A stretch of DNA of 64,000 nucleotides from Mycobacteroides immunogenum (GTDB lineage: Bacteria > Actinomycetota > Actinomycetes > Mycobacteriales > Mycobacteriaceae), in assembly GCF_001605725.1 (NCBI RefSeq), contig NZ_CP011530.1:558001-622000 (forward strand), written 5' to 3'. The stretch's first letter is position 1, and the number at the start of each line of letters is the position of its first letter. The translations under genes and the position numbers were made by a program. The notes beneath the pieces were generated by a model. The model was given only the letters and a program-made list of their open reading frames with translations, ran no database searches and was not told the origin of the DNA. This document shows, one piece after another, positions 40,976-49,312 of the stretch.

Positions 40976-41497
40976 ATGTGGTTTGCGCGACGCGGTGCCA
41001 GCAGTCATGGCGCGGTCGTTGCTGCGGTGGACCAGGTGCTTGCCGCGAGTGGCGGTGGGCAGGGATCGGTGATCGAGGTCGCACGGAGTTGGGCGCATGC
41101 GAACGGCCGGGTCATGGAGATCCAGGATGCACCGCTTGCGGCCGGGGTATTTGGTCAGTGGATCTCCTTTCCGGACCGCGACATAGTGCAGGTCGGTCAC
41201 GGCGTTGTCGGCCGAGACCGCACCATTGCTCACGAGTTGGGACATATGGTGTTGGGTCACCGGGGGCTGCCGGTCGCGGAGTTTGCGGCGGAACACGTCG
41301 AAGCCGTAGCTCCGGAACTTGTTGCTCGCATGCTGCAACGTAGCTGCGGCAGTGAGGATTTGGTGCACAACGACAATCGTTGGCCGGACGATGAACTGGC
41401 CGCCGAGCGTTTCGCGGGCCTGCTGATCCGCCGCATGCGATCCGGGCGCGGCACCCACACGCGGTGGAGTCCGTACGTGGATGACGCGCTGGGGTGA
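40976..41497 (+). CDS. ImmA/IrrE-like zinc metallopeptidase
   Basis: A 173-aa protein whose core is TIAHELGHMVLGH (HExxH near residue 85), with a downstream DELAAERFAGLLIRR segment providing the third acidic ligand, as in ImmA/IrrE proteases. There is no HTH in the chain. Start ATG 40976; the end overlaps the next gene by 4 bp (GTGA), so the protease is translationally coupled to two membrane proteins. ImmA proteins cleave a repressor; the nearest DNA-binding protein is the EspR-like gene at 43736. Cassettes of this kind are recurrent in actinobacteria but their role is unknown to me. Confidence 0.85.
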   Translation: MWFARRGASSHGAVVAAVDQVLAASGGGQGSVIEVARSWAHANGRVMEIQDAPLAAGVFGQWISFPDRDIVQVGHGVVGRDRTIAHELGHMVLGHRGLPVAEFAAEHVEAVAPELVARMLQRSCGSEDLVHNDNRWPDDELAAERFAGLLIRRMRSGRGTHTRWSPYVDDALG

Positions 41498-42645
41498 TCA
41501 GCCCGTGGACGTGGCAGCTCATGCAGACCGCGCGCTTTGCGTTTCTGCTGTGCTTCCTGCCGGTTCTGCTCTACAGGATTTGGCGGTTGTGGCGTTACCC
41601 GGCAACCGCTCCGGCGATTGCAGTCACCTGTTTCGGTGTCATCATGTGGTTTTGGCTGCTCACTTTCACCGACATTGTGTGGTCACTCATGCCGGCGCAG
41701 TTCCGCGCCGCCAGTATGGGTGGCTTGTTGGTCACCACGGTGGCGGCATGCGCACAGGTGTTTATTCTTGGCATCGGCGCATCCGCTTCTCAGGAGCACA
41801 TGCGGCGAGGTTTACGCGTAATCCTTGTCGTAACAGCGACGATCCTCGTCGTGGTCTCGCTGTCCATGAGCCAGAGCCAGGTGCTGTTGGCTACCAAGGA
41901 CTTACATGAGCTGACCAATGCGCTACTGGATGGTGCCGACGGCGGCGCGATCATTGGGTCGGTGGCGGGTAATGGATACCTAGCAGTGACACTGGTCCAG
42001 CTGGCTTGGGTTGGGTTCCGTCATGCGGACCGCACACCCGTCGGTACCGGATTGGGGATATTGGCGGTGGCCTCGTCTTTTGAGTTTGTTGCGGTGGCTT
42101 TGGGGGGAATCTGGCGTCCGCTCACCCGGGGGCACGATCTAGTGTCTGTTCGGTATGGGCTGATGCTGCAGAGCCTGGCGGGTAGCGTCGGCGTGACGTT
42201 GTTGATCGCCGGTTTTGTTTGGCCTCCAGTGATGCTACGTCTTCAGGCGTGGCGGGACAGTCGACGTCTTCGTCCGCTTCACGACAGTCTGGCACGCGCC
42301 TTCCCGCAGCTGTTTCCTCCAGAAGAGTCGCAAATGCGATTGTCGGACTTGGTGTTTGAGTGGACGACTCATATCCAGGATGGGTTGACTCTGCTGGCGC
42401 AGCGGGGCGGTGTACCACTTGAAACCGATCGTCCTGCGGCAGCCGACCTTTCGGCGCGGGCGGCAACAGTAGCAAAATGGCTTGTCGGCCAATCGGTTCC
42501 TGGGTTCAGCTGCGAATGGTTGCGGACTCCCGTTGGTGTCAGCGATGCGCGGTGGGTGCTTGCGGTATCCGACGGCTATCGCCGTTTTGGTGGCCAGCTC
42601 ATGATCGACCCAGCGGGCAGTCATGTGAAGGGTGCTGGTAGCTAA
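41494..42645 (+). CDS. MAB_1171c/DUF6545-family membrane protein, copy 1
   Basis: A 383-aa protein with seven to eight membrane helices (for example FAFLLCFLPVLLYRIW, IAVTCFGVIMWFWLL, VILVVTATILVVVSLSM, SLAGSVGVTLLIAGFVW) and a ~130-residue cytoplasmic C-terminal part with RRLRPLHDSLARAFPQLFPP and RLSDLVFEW. This is the pattern of the MAB_1171c family putative transporters (DUF6545), a name given without known substrate. GTG 41494 overlaps the protease gene; TAATG joins it to copy 2. The close tandem paralogue of identical length suggests a heterodimer. Confidence 0.85.
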   Translation: MISPWTWQLMQTARFAFLLCFLPVLLYRIWRLWRYPATAPAIAVTCFGVIMWFWLLTFTDIVWSLMPAQFRAASMGGLLVTTVAACAQVFILGIGASASQEHMRRGLRVILVVTATILVVVSLSMSQSQVLLATKDLHELTNALLDGADGGAIIGSVAGNGYLAVTLVQLAWVGFRHADRTPVGTGLGILAVASSFEFVAVALGGIWRPLTRGHDLVSVRYGLMLQSLAGSVGVTLLIAGFVWPPVMLRLQAWRDSRRLRPLHDSLARAFPQLFPPEESQMRLSDLVFEWTTHIQDGLTLLAQRGGVPLETDRPAAADLSARAATVAKWLVGQSVPGFSCEWLRTPVGVSDARWVLAVSDGYRRFGGQLMIDPAGSHVKGAGS

Positions 42646-43796
42646 TGGGCCACTCGGTAGGAGAGGGTCTGCAGATTGCGAGGGTCGCATTTCTGCTGTG
42701 TTTCCTACCGGTTCTGCTGTACAGGCTGTGGCGACTTTGGCGGTACCCGACGTCGGTTCCGGCGATCGCGGCCACCAGCTTTGGGATATGCGTGTGGCTG
42801 TGGCTACTAGTGTTCACTGAATGGGTGTGGTCGGCCATGCCGCCGCTGGCCCGCGCTGTCAGTTTGGGTGGCTGGTGGACTGTCGCGATAGCGGGATGCT
42901 TGCAGGTCTTTGTGATCGGTATTCGTGGCGATACATCTCCGGCTCGGATACGCCGCGGACTTGCGACTACCTTGGCGGCAACCGCGGTCTTCTTGATCGC
43001 GGTTGCCGTTGCGGCAAGCCAAAGCCAGCTGCTGCTCACAACAAACGATATTTATGCTGCTATCAATGCGCTCACCGTGAGCGGCGATTTCTGGTCTAGG
43101 ACCGCGTTGGTGTTAGGCGGCAGTTTCGCGTCCGTGGTCTTCGCTCAGCTCGCGTGGGTGGGGCTACGGCATGCGGATTGCACACCGGTTGGCACCGGTC
43201 TAGGACTACTCGCTGCCGCATCTGTACTGGAGATCGTGGCAACGGTAATCGGTGGGGTCCTGCGGCCGCTCGGTGTGGGAGGGGGCGTCATGGACCACCC
43301 TTTCTGGTTATGGGTTGGAACCATGGCCGGGTGTGTCGGCGCGATCCTGATCACGGCGGGTTTTCTGTGGCCGCCGGTAGCGCTGCGGGTCCGCGCGTTG
43401 CGAGACCAGCACCGACTCCGGCCATTGCACGATTCGATGGCTGGCTTGTTCCCGCAGCTTTTCCCGCCGAAAGAATCGCGAATTAGATTGTCGGACTTAG
43501 TATTCGAATGGCAATCGCATATCCAAGACGGCCTAACTTTGGTGGCGCAGGCCCGCGAAGTGCCACTCTCAAATGATCAGCCAGTGGCTACGGATCCGTC
43601 AGAATTGGCCGCGGCAGTAGCCGGATGGCTTATCGGTCAATCGGTTCCGGGACTCAGTTGCGAATGGCTACGCCCGCCGGCGGGTGTAGCCGATCATGAC
43701 TGGATACTCGCCATTGCCGACGCCTATCGAGAGCGTCAGGACGACTTCGCGGCCCCGGCTTCCTTGTCGGGAATGCCCTCGACCTTGCGCAGATGA
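42645..43796 (+). CDS. MAB_1171c/DUF6545-family membrane protein, copy 2
   Basis: Also 383 aa and clearly a duplicate of copy 1: VAFLLCFLPVLLYRLWRLWRYP near the start and HRLRPLHDSMAGLFPQLFPPKES, RLSDLVFEW, HIQDGLTLVAQ in the cytoplasmic tail nearly repeat copy 1, while the loops have diverged. ATG 42645 shares a base with the stop of copy 1. Its last 61 bp overlap the convergent EspR-like gene. Loss of either copy by recombination would be easy, so retention of both implies different roles. Confidence 0.85.
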   Translation: MGHSVGEGLQIARVAFLLCFLPVLLYRLWRLWRYPTSVPAIAATSFGICVWLWLLVFTEWVWSAMPPLARAVSLGGWWTVAIAGCLQVFVIGIRGDTSPARIRRGLATTLAATAVFLIAVAVAASQSQLLLTTNDIYAAINALTVSGDFWSRTALVLGGSFASVVFAQLAWVGLRHADCTPVGTGLGLLAAASVLEIVATVIGGVLRPLGVGGGVMDHPFWLWVGTMAGCVGAILITAGFLWPPVALRVRALRDQHRLRPLHDSMAGLFPQLFPPKESRIRLSDLVFEWQSHIQDGLTLVAQAREVPLSNDQPVATDPSELAAAVAGWLIGQSVPGLSCEWLRPPAGVADHDWILAIADAYRERQDDFAAPASLSGMPSTLRR

Positions 43797-44158
43797 TCGA
43801 CCATGTCCGCGATCGCCTGTCGGCTGTGCTCGGATAGCGCGTAGCTGCGTTGTGCGATTTCACGCACCTTCGAGTCGCGTAGCTGCACCAGCCAGTCGAG
43901 GTCGCGGTTCACCGATGCGGCGTAGTTGGCGTCATAGAAGTAGGCGGGGCTCACCTGAAAGAACTCGGCCAGCGCCGTCACGATTTCGGGTGCGGGGTTC
44001 GACCGCTCGCCCTTGCGTAGGAGCGATAGATATGGCGAAGAGACCTCGACGCCGCGCTCGCCAAGTGCGGCGACCACCTCGTTCAGTGAATACGGGCCAC
44101 GCCCGGCGGGATGCACCGTGGCAAACAGATGGCTCAATCGCTGCGAAAAGTCCGGCAT
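43736..44158 (-). CDS. EspR-like nucleoid-associated regulator
   Basis: A 140-aa HTH protein close in layout to EspR (Rv3849, 132 aa): FSQRLSHLFATVHPAGRGPY, the HTH with VSSPYLSLLRKGERSNP, ALAEFFQVSPAYFYD, and the C-terminal dimerisation part WLVQLRDSKVREIAQRSYALS. EspR dimers bind many genomic sites and regulate ESX-1 genes. This paralogue is convergent with the protease-membrane cassette and overlaps its last gene, so it is probably part of the same cassette; it could be the ImmA substrate (inference). Confidence 0.85.
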   Translation of the reverse strand: MPDFSQRLSHLFATVHPAGRGPYSLNEVVAALGERGVEVSSPYLSLLRKGERSNPAPEIVTALAEFFQVSPAYFYDANYAASVNRDLDWLVQLRDSKVREIAQRSYALSEHSRQAIADMVDHLRKVEGIPDKEAGAAKSS

Positions 44159-44420
44159 CGCACCCCCTCACATACTTCCATTCTGCACTTCAACCATACA
44201 CGCCGATCTTGTGCTGCTCATCGTAGGTTCCGGGGTGTCTGGTGGGAGTGTTACTTATCGAGATGGTAAGTGATTGACAAGTACTATTTACTGACAGTAA
44301 TGTCCGAGGTGTTCGTTCGGCTAATCGCGATCGGACGCGTCGGCTGGTCAATCGTTGTGCTCATCGTGGGGTTGGGCACAGCGAGGGGTCAGCCGTATTT
44401 TGTCGGAAAGTGTGGCCGCC
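44159..44420. promoter_or_regulatory. EspR-like gene promoter region with palindromes
   Basis: TTACTGACAGTAA (44288-44300) is a perfect palindrome around A, and ACTTA...TAAGT arms lie at 44251-44271. Both are AT-rich relative to the surroundings and fall 95-140 bp upstream of the EspR-like start. No gene is seen in the 262 bp. Confidence 0.45.
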
Positions 44421-45143
44421 CTACCGCAGGCCCAGCGCGCTGTGATGCACGAGCGCGCCGGCAATGAGAATCGTTCCGAGGCACAGAAAGATCACCCGGA
44501 TCGCGGTGGGGCCGTAGCGTGTCACGGTCCGCACCAGGCCGCGCTGCACGCGCCGTGCGCGCGGGGAGCGCCGCGTGGAGAGCGCCAGGATGAGCAGGCT
44601 CGGCAGGATAGCTATCACCCCGTAGCCGACCAGCAGCAGCGGCCAGGCCGCGGGAAGCGGATGGCGGGAGGCGAGCATCGCCAGCGCGCTCAAGTAGGGA
44701 ACCGAGGTCGGAGCCTCGGCGTATCCGAGTGCGAGACCGACAAGGGCGAGTAGCCACGGATGGCGGCGGGCCACATTCCGGATCCACGGTGGTGTCACCG
44801 GCTCGGAGAACCAGGTCAAGGCGGCAACCGCGATCAGCAGGACTCCGATGACCAGCTGGGCCCAGTACCGGGTTGATGGAGTGATCTCGGAACCCGCGGC
44901 CACATCGGTCAGCGAGCGCACGCCGAGCACCGTCGCCAATCCAAACGTGAACAGCGCCACAAACAATCCAGTGACGAAGCTCAGGCCACCGGGGAACACC
45001 GATCGCCGTTCCAGCCGGGTCACGTAGACGATCGTGGTGGCGACGCCGATATTGAGCACGTTGAGGGCGTCCAGGCAAGCGAATCCCACGAACGCCAACA
45101 ACAGGGTGAGCACGAATGCAGAACTTACGGTAATGCCGATCAT
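44421..45143 (-). CDS. GAP-family membrane protein
   Basis: A 240-aa membrane protein with six hydrophobic segments (SAFVLTLLLAFVGFACLDALNV, FVTGLFVALFTFGLATVL, WAQLVIGVLLIAVAALTWF and others). The family pattern is that of Gap/Sap proteins, needed for export of glycopeptidolipid or sulfolipid-1 in mycobacteria and related to LysE-type transporters. ATG 45143 is the likely start; the frame opens 69 bp earlier. It stands alone, divergent from the CPBP gene. The lipid handled is unknown. Confidence 0.8.
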   Translation of the reverse strand: MIGITVSSAFVLTLLLAFVGFACLDALNVLNIGVATTIVYVTRLERRSVFPGGLSFVTGLFVALFTFGLATVLGVRSLTDVAAGSEITPSTRYWAQLVIGVLLIAVAALTWFSEPVTPPWIRNVARRHPWLLALVGLALGYAEAPTSVPYLSALAMLASRHPLPAAWPLLLVGYGVIAILPSLLILALSTRRSPRARRVQRGLVRTVTRYGPTAIRVIFLCLGTILIAGALVHHSALGLR

Positions 45144-45278
45144 GTTCCGGCTAACGCGGCGCTGTGGGCACTGCCACAGTGGCTCGCGCGGTGGAGTGCG
45201 AATCGGCGCCATTGTCTGGTTCGTACGACTGGATCACAGTCTGACCTGGGATAACGAGACCGCCGGTACTCTGAACCG

Positions 45279-46025
45279 GTGTCTACTCAGAGCTCGGCGG
45301 CGGTGGCGCCCCTGCATGGATTGCGGGATGTGCGCACGTACATCGATATCGCCGTCGTGGTCGCCGTTCTGGTCGCCACCAACCTGATCGCACACTTCAC
45401 CACGCCGTGGGCTAATTTCGTGGTCGTCCCGATCGCCGCCATCGGACTGCTCGCGCTGATCCGCTACCGCGGGCACTCCTGGTCTGAACTGGGCTTGGGC
45501 CGAGATCACTGGCGTTCGGGCGCCAAGTACGCGGCCGTTGCCGTAGTCATCGTCGGCGCGGTTATCGGTGCCGGGCTGTTGTTGCCCTTCACCCGCCCGA
45601 TGTTTCTCAACAGCAGCTACGCCACCACGGTTTCCGGTGCGCTGCTCGCGTCGTTTGTCCTGATCCCGCTGCAGACGGTGATTCCCGAGGAGCTGGCCTT
45701 CCGCGGCGTGCTGCACGGAACGATGGCTCGGGCCTGGGGTTTCCGGGGCGTCGCGGCCGCGGGCTCCCTGCTATTCGGCTTCTGGCATATCGCCACGTCG
45801 CTGGGTCTCACCAGCGGCAATGTGGGCTTGACCAAGCTTCTCGGCGTGGGCCTTTGGGCGCAGGTCGCCGGTGTGGCCGGAGCTGTGGTGGCCACTGCCG
45901 TCGCCGGATTCGTCTTCACCTGGCTGCGCCGGCGTAGCGGCAGCTTGTTGGCGCCCATCGCGCTGCATTGGTCGCTCAACGGGATGGGCGTGCTGGCCGC
46001 TGTGCTGGTCTGGCACCTGATCTAG
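45279..46025 (+). CDS. CPBP-family intramembrane metalloprotease
   Basis: A 248-aa multi-helix membrane protein with the three CPBP/Abi motifs: IPEELAFRGVLHG (motif 1, EExxxR), LLFGFWHI (motif 2) and IALHWSLNGMG (motif 3, HxxxN-like). Such Rce1-like proteases cleave peptides within the membrane; bacterial members act in bacteriocin immunity or envelope maintenance. Start is GTG 45279. Its stop overlaps that of the convergent DoxX gene by 4 bp. Confidence 0.9.
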   Translation: MSTQSSAAVAPLHGLRDVRTYIDIAVVVAVLVATNLIAHFTTPWANFVVVPIAAIGLLALIRYRGHSWSELGLGRDHWRSGAKYAAVAVVIVGAVIGAGLLLPFTRPMFLNSSYATTVSGALLASFVLIPLQTVIPEELAFRGVLHGTMARAWGFRGVAAAGSLLFGFWHIATSLGLTSGNVGLTKLLGVGLWAQVAGVAGAVVATAVAGFVFTWLRRRSGSLLAPIALHWSLNGMGVLAAVLVWHLI

Positions 46026-46456
46026 CCGCAGGCCACGACGGCCGTGGCCGCCAGGAACAACAGCTGTTCCAGGGTTCTCCACCCCAACGGAGTTGATAGC
46101 GGGCTGGACGGCTGACTCGCCGCGTAGACATTGGCCGGGAACATCACGACCAGGAGTGCCGCCAGGCATGCCGCCGCCAACGCTCTCGTCGACGGAATCA
46201 ACACGCCCGCCGCGCCGAGCAGTTCGAGGACGCCGGTGAGCGCCACCAACAGCCCGGGTGCGGGAAGCCGTGGTGGCACGATCGCGATCATCGCGTCACG
46301 CATCTTCGGGACGAAATGCGCGACGCCGGTCAGGGTGAACAGTGCGGCGAGACCAATTGCCACGGCGGCGGGCCAGGAGTTGAGGGCCGGAATCCCCAGG
46401 GATCCGGCAAGCCGCGCCAACAGGGTCCCGGCGATCAGGGCGATAAGCGGAGCCAT
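46022..46456 (-). CDS. DoxX-family membrane protein
   Basis: A 144-aa protein with four helices (IALIAGTLLARLAGSLG, VAIGLAALFTLTGVAHFVPKM, GLLVALTGVLELLGAAGVLIP, ALAAACLAALLVVMFPANVYAA in parts), typical for DoxX/DoxD-like proteins, often linked to thiol or oxidative stress. It is divergent from a TetR gene across a perfect 17-bp inverted repeat and so probably repressed by that TetR. Confidence 0.85.
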   Translation of the reverse strand: MAPLIALIAGTLLARLAGSLGIPALNSWPAAVAIGLAALFTLTGVAHFVPKMRDAMIAIVPPRLPAPGLLVALTGVLELLGAAGVLIPSTRALAAACLAALLVVMFPANVYAASQPSSPLSTPLGWRTLEQLLFLAATAVVACG

Positions 46457-46468
46457 CTGCGTTCTCCT

Positions 46469-46520
46469 ATCTTGACAGTGACTAGATTGACGGTACTCGG
46501 TAACTAGTCACTGTCAAGAT
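46469..46520. promoter_or_regulatory. Perfect 17-bp inverted repeat between doxX and tetR
   Basis: ATCTTGACAGTGACTAG (46469-46485) and CTAGTCACTGTCAAGAT (46504-46520) are exact reverse complements separated by 18 nt. One arm lies 13 bp from the doxX start, the other 19 bp from the tetR start. Two repressor dimers placed symmetrically, or one long cruciform, could be accommodated. Confidence 0.8.
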
Positions 46521-46538
46521 CGGGGTTATGCTGGTGCG

Positions 46539-47099
46539 ATGTCGTATCACCACGGTGATCTGCGGGCGGCGATACTCGCCAGCGCTGCCGGCATGGTGGC
46601 CCGCCGCGGCGCCGCCGAGCTTTCCCTGCGGGAGTTGGCCAGAGAGGCGGGTGTCTCGCACGCCGCACCCGCTCACCACTTCGGTGACCGCCGGGGCTTG
46701 TTCACCGCATTGGCTGCCGACGGATTCACTCAGCTCGCGGACGCGCTCGATCAGGCGCACCCCGACTTCCACGCCGCGGCGCTGGCCTACGTGCAGTTCG
46801 CGCTGTCCAACCCGGGCCACTACTCAGTGATGTTCGAACCGGCGCTGCTGGATTCCGCGGACGCGCGGCTGGCCGCCGCACGCGATCGCGCGGGCGCTGC
46901 GTTGGACGCCGGGATCGCGACGCTGAAACCCGAGCAGACGTCGGCCGACAGCGTTACCGCGGCCCGTGCGGCCTGGTCGCTGGTGCACGGCTTCGTGTCG
47001 TTGTGGACCAGTGGGGCGCTTGCTGATTCGCGCGATGGTGCCGATCCGGTGCGCATCGCCTCGCAGATCGCCTACGCGTTGTTTCCGCCGGCCGGCTAA
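46539..47099 (+). CDS. TetR-family regulator (WHG-domain type)
   Basis: A 186-aa TetR regulator of the same subgroup as the one at 26760: SYHHGDLRAAILASAAGMVARRG, then AGVSHAAPAHHFGDRRGLF as recognition helix. The C-terminal domain has FALSNPGHYSVMFEP. It is divergent from doxX over the 17-bp inverted repeat, which it most likely binds. The stop overlaps the convergent lipoprotein gene by 4 bp. Confidence 0.9.
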   Translation: MSYHHGDLRAAILASAAGMVARRGAAELSLRELAREAGVSHAAPAHHFGDRRGLFTALAADGFTQLADALDQAHPDFHAAALAYVQFALSNPGHYSVMFEPALLDSADARLAAARDRAGAALDAGIATLKPEQTSADSVTAARAAWSLVHGFVSLWTSGALADSRDGADPVRIASQIAYALFPPAG

Positions 47100-47659
47100 C
47101 CCAGGACGACCCGGGTCCCCTTGGAGTTGTAGTCGCTGTGCAGGTCGATCTCCTTGGGCACCGTGCCGCGCGGCACGTCGTAGACCAGTACCGACCGTTT
47201 CTGTGCGCCCGGCCCAAGTTCGGCACCGGGCTCGAGCTGTTCGGCGTTGCGCGCCAAGATGTTCGCCATGCTGTCGGGTGCGTATTCCTTGCCGGTCGCG
47301 TCCTTGAGCTTTTGCTCGTCACCGAGGAATGAGCGCATGCCCTGCCCGAGGTTCAGCACCTCGAGGTGTACGACCACGAACGTGCCGGTCGCGGACGCCT
47401 GCAATGCGGGGTTGGCCACGTCCCCCACGGTTCCGGCATCACTTACCCGAGTGACGACGAACGCGAGATCGCCGTCGTGCACCTGTTGCCCCACGGCGCC
47501 CGGCTCACCGTCCTGCGCCGTCACCACCTTGGTCTCGGCTCCGCCGCCGGTGCCGCCGACATGGATGAGGGTCGGGTGGCTTTCCGATGGGCCGCCGCCC
47601 CCGCACGCGCTGAGCAGTGACGTGATAAAGCCCAGGGGCAAAAGAACTTTTGTGATCAT
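47096..47659 (-). CDS. DUF4352-type lipoprotein
   Basis: A 187-aa secreted lipoprotein: a hydrophobic signal ends in the lipobox LLSAC (Cys near residue 19), then a Gly/Ser/Thr linker and an immunoglobulin-like DUF4352 domain (FVVVHLEVLNLGQGMRSFLGDEQ, RSVLVYDVPRGTVP). Such telokin-like lipoproteins are widespread on actinobacterial surfaces without known function. ATG 47659 overlaps the stop of the CocE-type hydrolase gene (ATGA), so both belong to one transcript. Confidence 0.88.
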   Translation of the reverse strand: MITKVLLPLGFITSLLSACGGGGPSESHPTLIHVGGTGGGAETKVVTAQDGEPGAVGQQVHDGDLAFVVTRVSDAGTVGDVANPALQASATGTFVVVHLEVLNLGQGMRSFLGDEQKLKDATGKEYAPDSMANILARNAEQLEPGAELGPGAQKRSVLVYDVPRGTVPKEIDLHSDYNSKGTRVVLG

Positions 47660-49302
47660 GAGGTGCTCATCACCGGAAGCGTCACGAACGAGGGATGCTC
47701 CGTGTCGTGGTGTACCTCGAAACGGATGGGGACAATCCTGGTGGCGGTGGCCAGCGGCTCTCCCGAGCCGGTGTTGCGGGCATGGTTCGGGAATCCGCCA
47801 CCGCTGATCTGAATCCGCAGCCGGTGTCCCCGGGCGAAGCGATATCCGGTGGGATGCATGGTGACCTGCACCGGTTGATCCGATGCACCGTTCAGGGTGA
47901 CGATTCCGTCGCTTACGTTGTGAGACAGGCCGTTACGGTCCACATCGCAGAGCCTGACGAACAGATCACCCTGGCCGGTGTCGGTCGTGACGTGAATGGA
48001 GGCTGAGATGGGGCCGATGAGATCCAGGTCGCCGCTCAGCGGCTCGGTGGTGAACACCAAGACATCTGGGCGCTTCTCGACGGAAGAATTGTCTCGCTGG
48101 CCGGCGGCGCGGGTATCCAGGAGCGGCCCGCCGACCGTTGGGGTGGGATCTTTCGGGTCATAGGTAAAGACATCGGCAGAGTTGTTGTCCCGCGGCGCTT
48201 CCCAATCCAGCGTGCGGTCCGCCTGCAGGTAGAGCTTGGTCGGCGACGAGTCCGCGGGTGGCCAGTGCTCGAAGTCCAGCCATTGGCCGGCTTTCTGTAA
48301 ATAGATTCGTACCGGAGCTCGGTGCGTGGCAGCGCCATCACCACGAAGGTGGGCGGACAGCCATGAAAAGCTGTCGCTGACAACTGCTTTAAGCGACTTC
48401 ATGTGGTCCCACGGACCAATGGTGATCCGCCGCGGGCAGTTGTTGTTCTGCAATTCCGCATAATCGCGCAATTGTCCGACCAGAAGCAGGTCCCACCAGC
48501 CGGTCACCATGCTCACCGGTGTGTTGAGGGTTGCGAGTCCTGGGGTGTGGTTGATCTCATCCCAGTGACCGTCATCGGTGTGGTCGGTTACGGTGCGCCA
48601 GAACGGCTCTGGCTTGCCGATGGCGACGTTGTCGGCGTTACCCAGTGGCAGATGATCCATGGCCCGGCGCACCCGTTTGGCTATGGCTCCGGCACGCAAC
48701 AGCCGGGTCAGCTGCGAGGTTTCCGGTGAGCCGATCGAGGACGACCAGGTGAGCAGATTATGCAGATTGAACGACCCGCCCGGATAGAACAGCTCCCTGA
48801 AATTGCTGGTCGTGATCGCGGGGCACATAGCGGCCAGTGGCGGTTCGAGGTAGGGCGCCACCGCCCATTGGGTATGTCCGAGGTACGACGGGCCCGCGGT
48901 TGCCAGGGTGCCATCGCACCACGGCTGCTCCCGGACCCAGGCGGCGGTGGCCAGCCCGTCCGCGCGTTCCTGCCGAAACGCGTCGAATTTGCCCTGTGAC
49001 GCGAATTGGCCGCGGGTGTCCTGCACTACTACCTGAAACCCCTGACGCGCCAACAATGTTGCCCACAGCTGGCTTACCGTGCCGCGCTTGTCATATGGGG
49101 TACGGAAGATGACGGCCGGCATCGGATCTTGTCCGGGTGGGCGGAAGTGGTCAGTGCTGAGCTGTACACCATCGGGCATCCTGACCTTGATGTCCCGCCG
49201 CGTCTGTATTTCGGTGGTGAGCGGTTCGGGCAGATCGAGTAGCTTTTCGAGGACAGGTGCAGACAGTCGTCCGGTCCACGTCAAAGCCAGTTCTTCGAGC
49301 AT
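47656..49302 (-). CDS. CocE/NonD-family serine hydrolase (X-Pro peptidase S15 type)
   Basis: A 548-aa hydrolase of the CocE/NonD family: N-terminal alpha/beta domain with RMPDGVQLSTDHF, FRTPYDKRG, nucleophile GPSYLGHTQWA, and a C-terminal jelly-roll domain (GDLFVRLCDVDRNGLSHNVSDGIV, quoted in parts). It hydrolyses esters or acyl-peptides; substrate unknown. ATG 49302 is chosen because the frame upstream (to 49491) overlaps the neighbouring gene and lacks family similarity. Translationally coupled to the lipoprotein gene. Confidence 0.88.
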   Translation of the reverse strand: MLEELALTWTGRLSAPVLEKLLDLPEPLTTEIQTRRDIKVRMPDGVQLSTDHFRPPGQDPMPAVIFRTPYDKRGTVSQLWATLLARQGFQVVVQDTRGQFASQGKFDAFRQERADGLATAAWVREQPWCDGTLATAGPSYLGHTQWAVAPYLEPPLAAMCPAITTSNFRELFYPGGSFNLHNLLTWSSSIGSPETSQLTRLLRAGAIAKRVRRAMDHLPLGNADNVAIGKPEPFWRTVTDHTDDGHWDEINHTPGLATLNTPVSMVTGWWDLLLVGQLRDYAELQNNNCPRRITIGPWDHMKSLKAVVSDSFSWLSAHLRGDGAATHRAPVRIYLQKAGQWLDFEHWPPADSSPTKLYLQADRTLDWEAPRDNNSADVFTYDPKDPTPTVGGPLLDTRAAGQRDNSSVEKRPDVLVFTTEPLSGDLDLIGPISASIHVTTDTGQGDLFVRLCDVDRNGLSHNVSDGIVTLNGASDQPVQVTMHPTGYRFARGHRLRIQISGGGFPNHARNTGSGEPLATATRIVPIRFEVHHDTEHPSFVTLPVMSTS

Positions 49303-49312
49303 GGCGCCCAAT

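Noticed and set aside
40621-44420. Search for a repeat of the tRNA-Thr 3' end as the far attachment site of an island
   Set aside because: I did not find a second copy of the TTCGATTCCCC...GGGTGGCTCCA end downstream; integration via the tRNA is therefore unproven.
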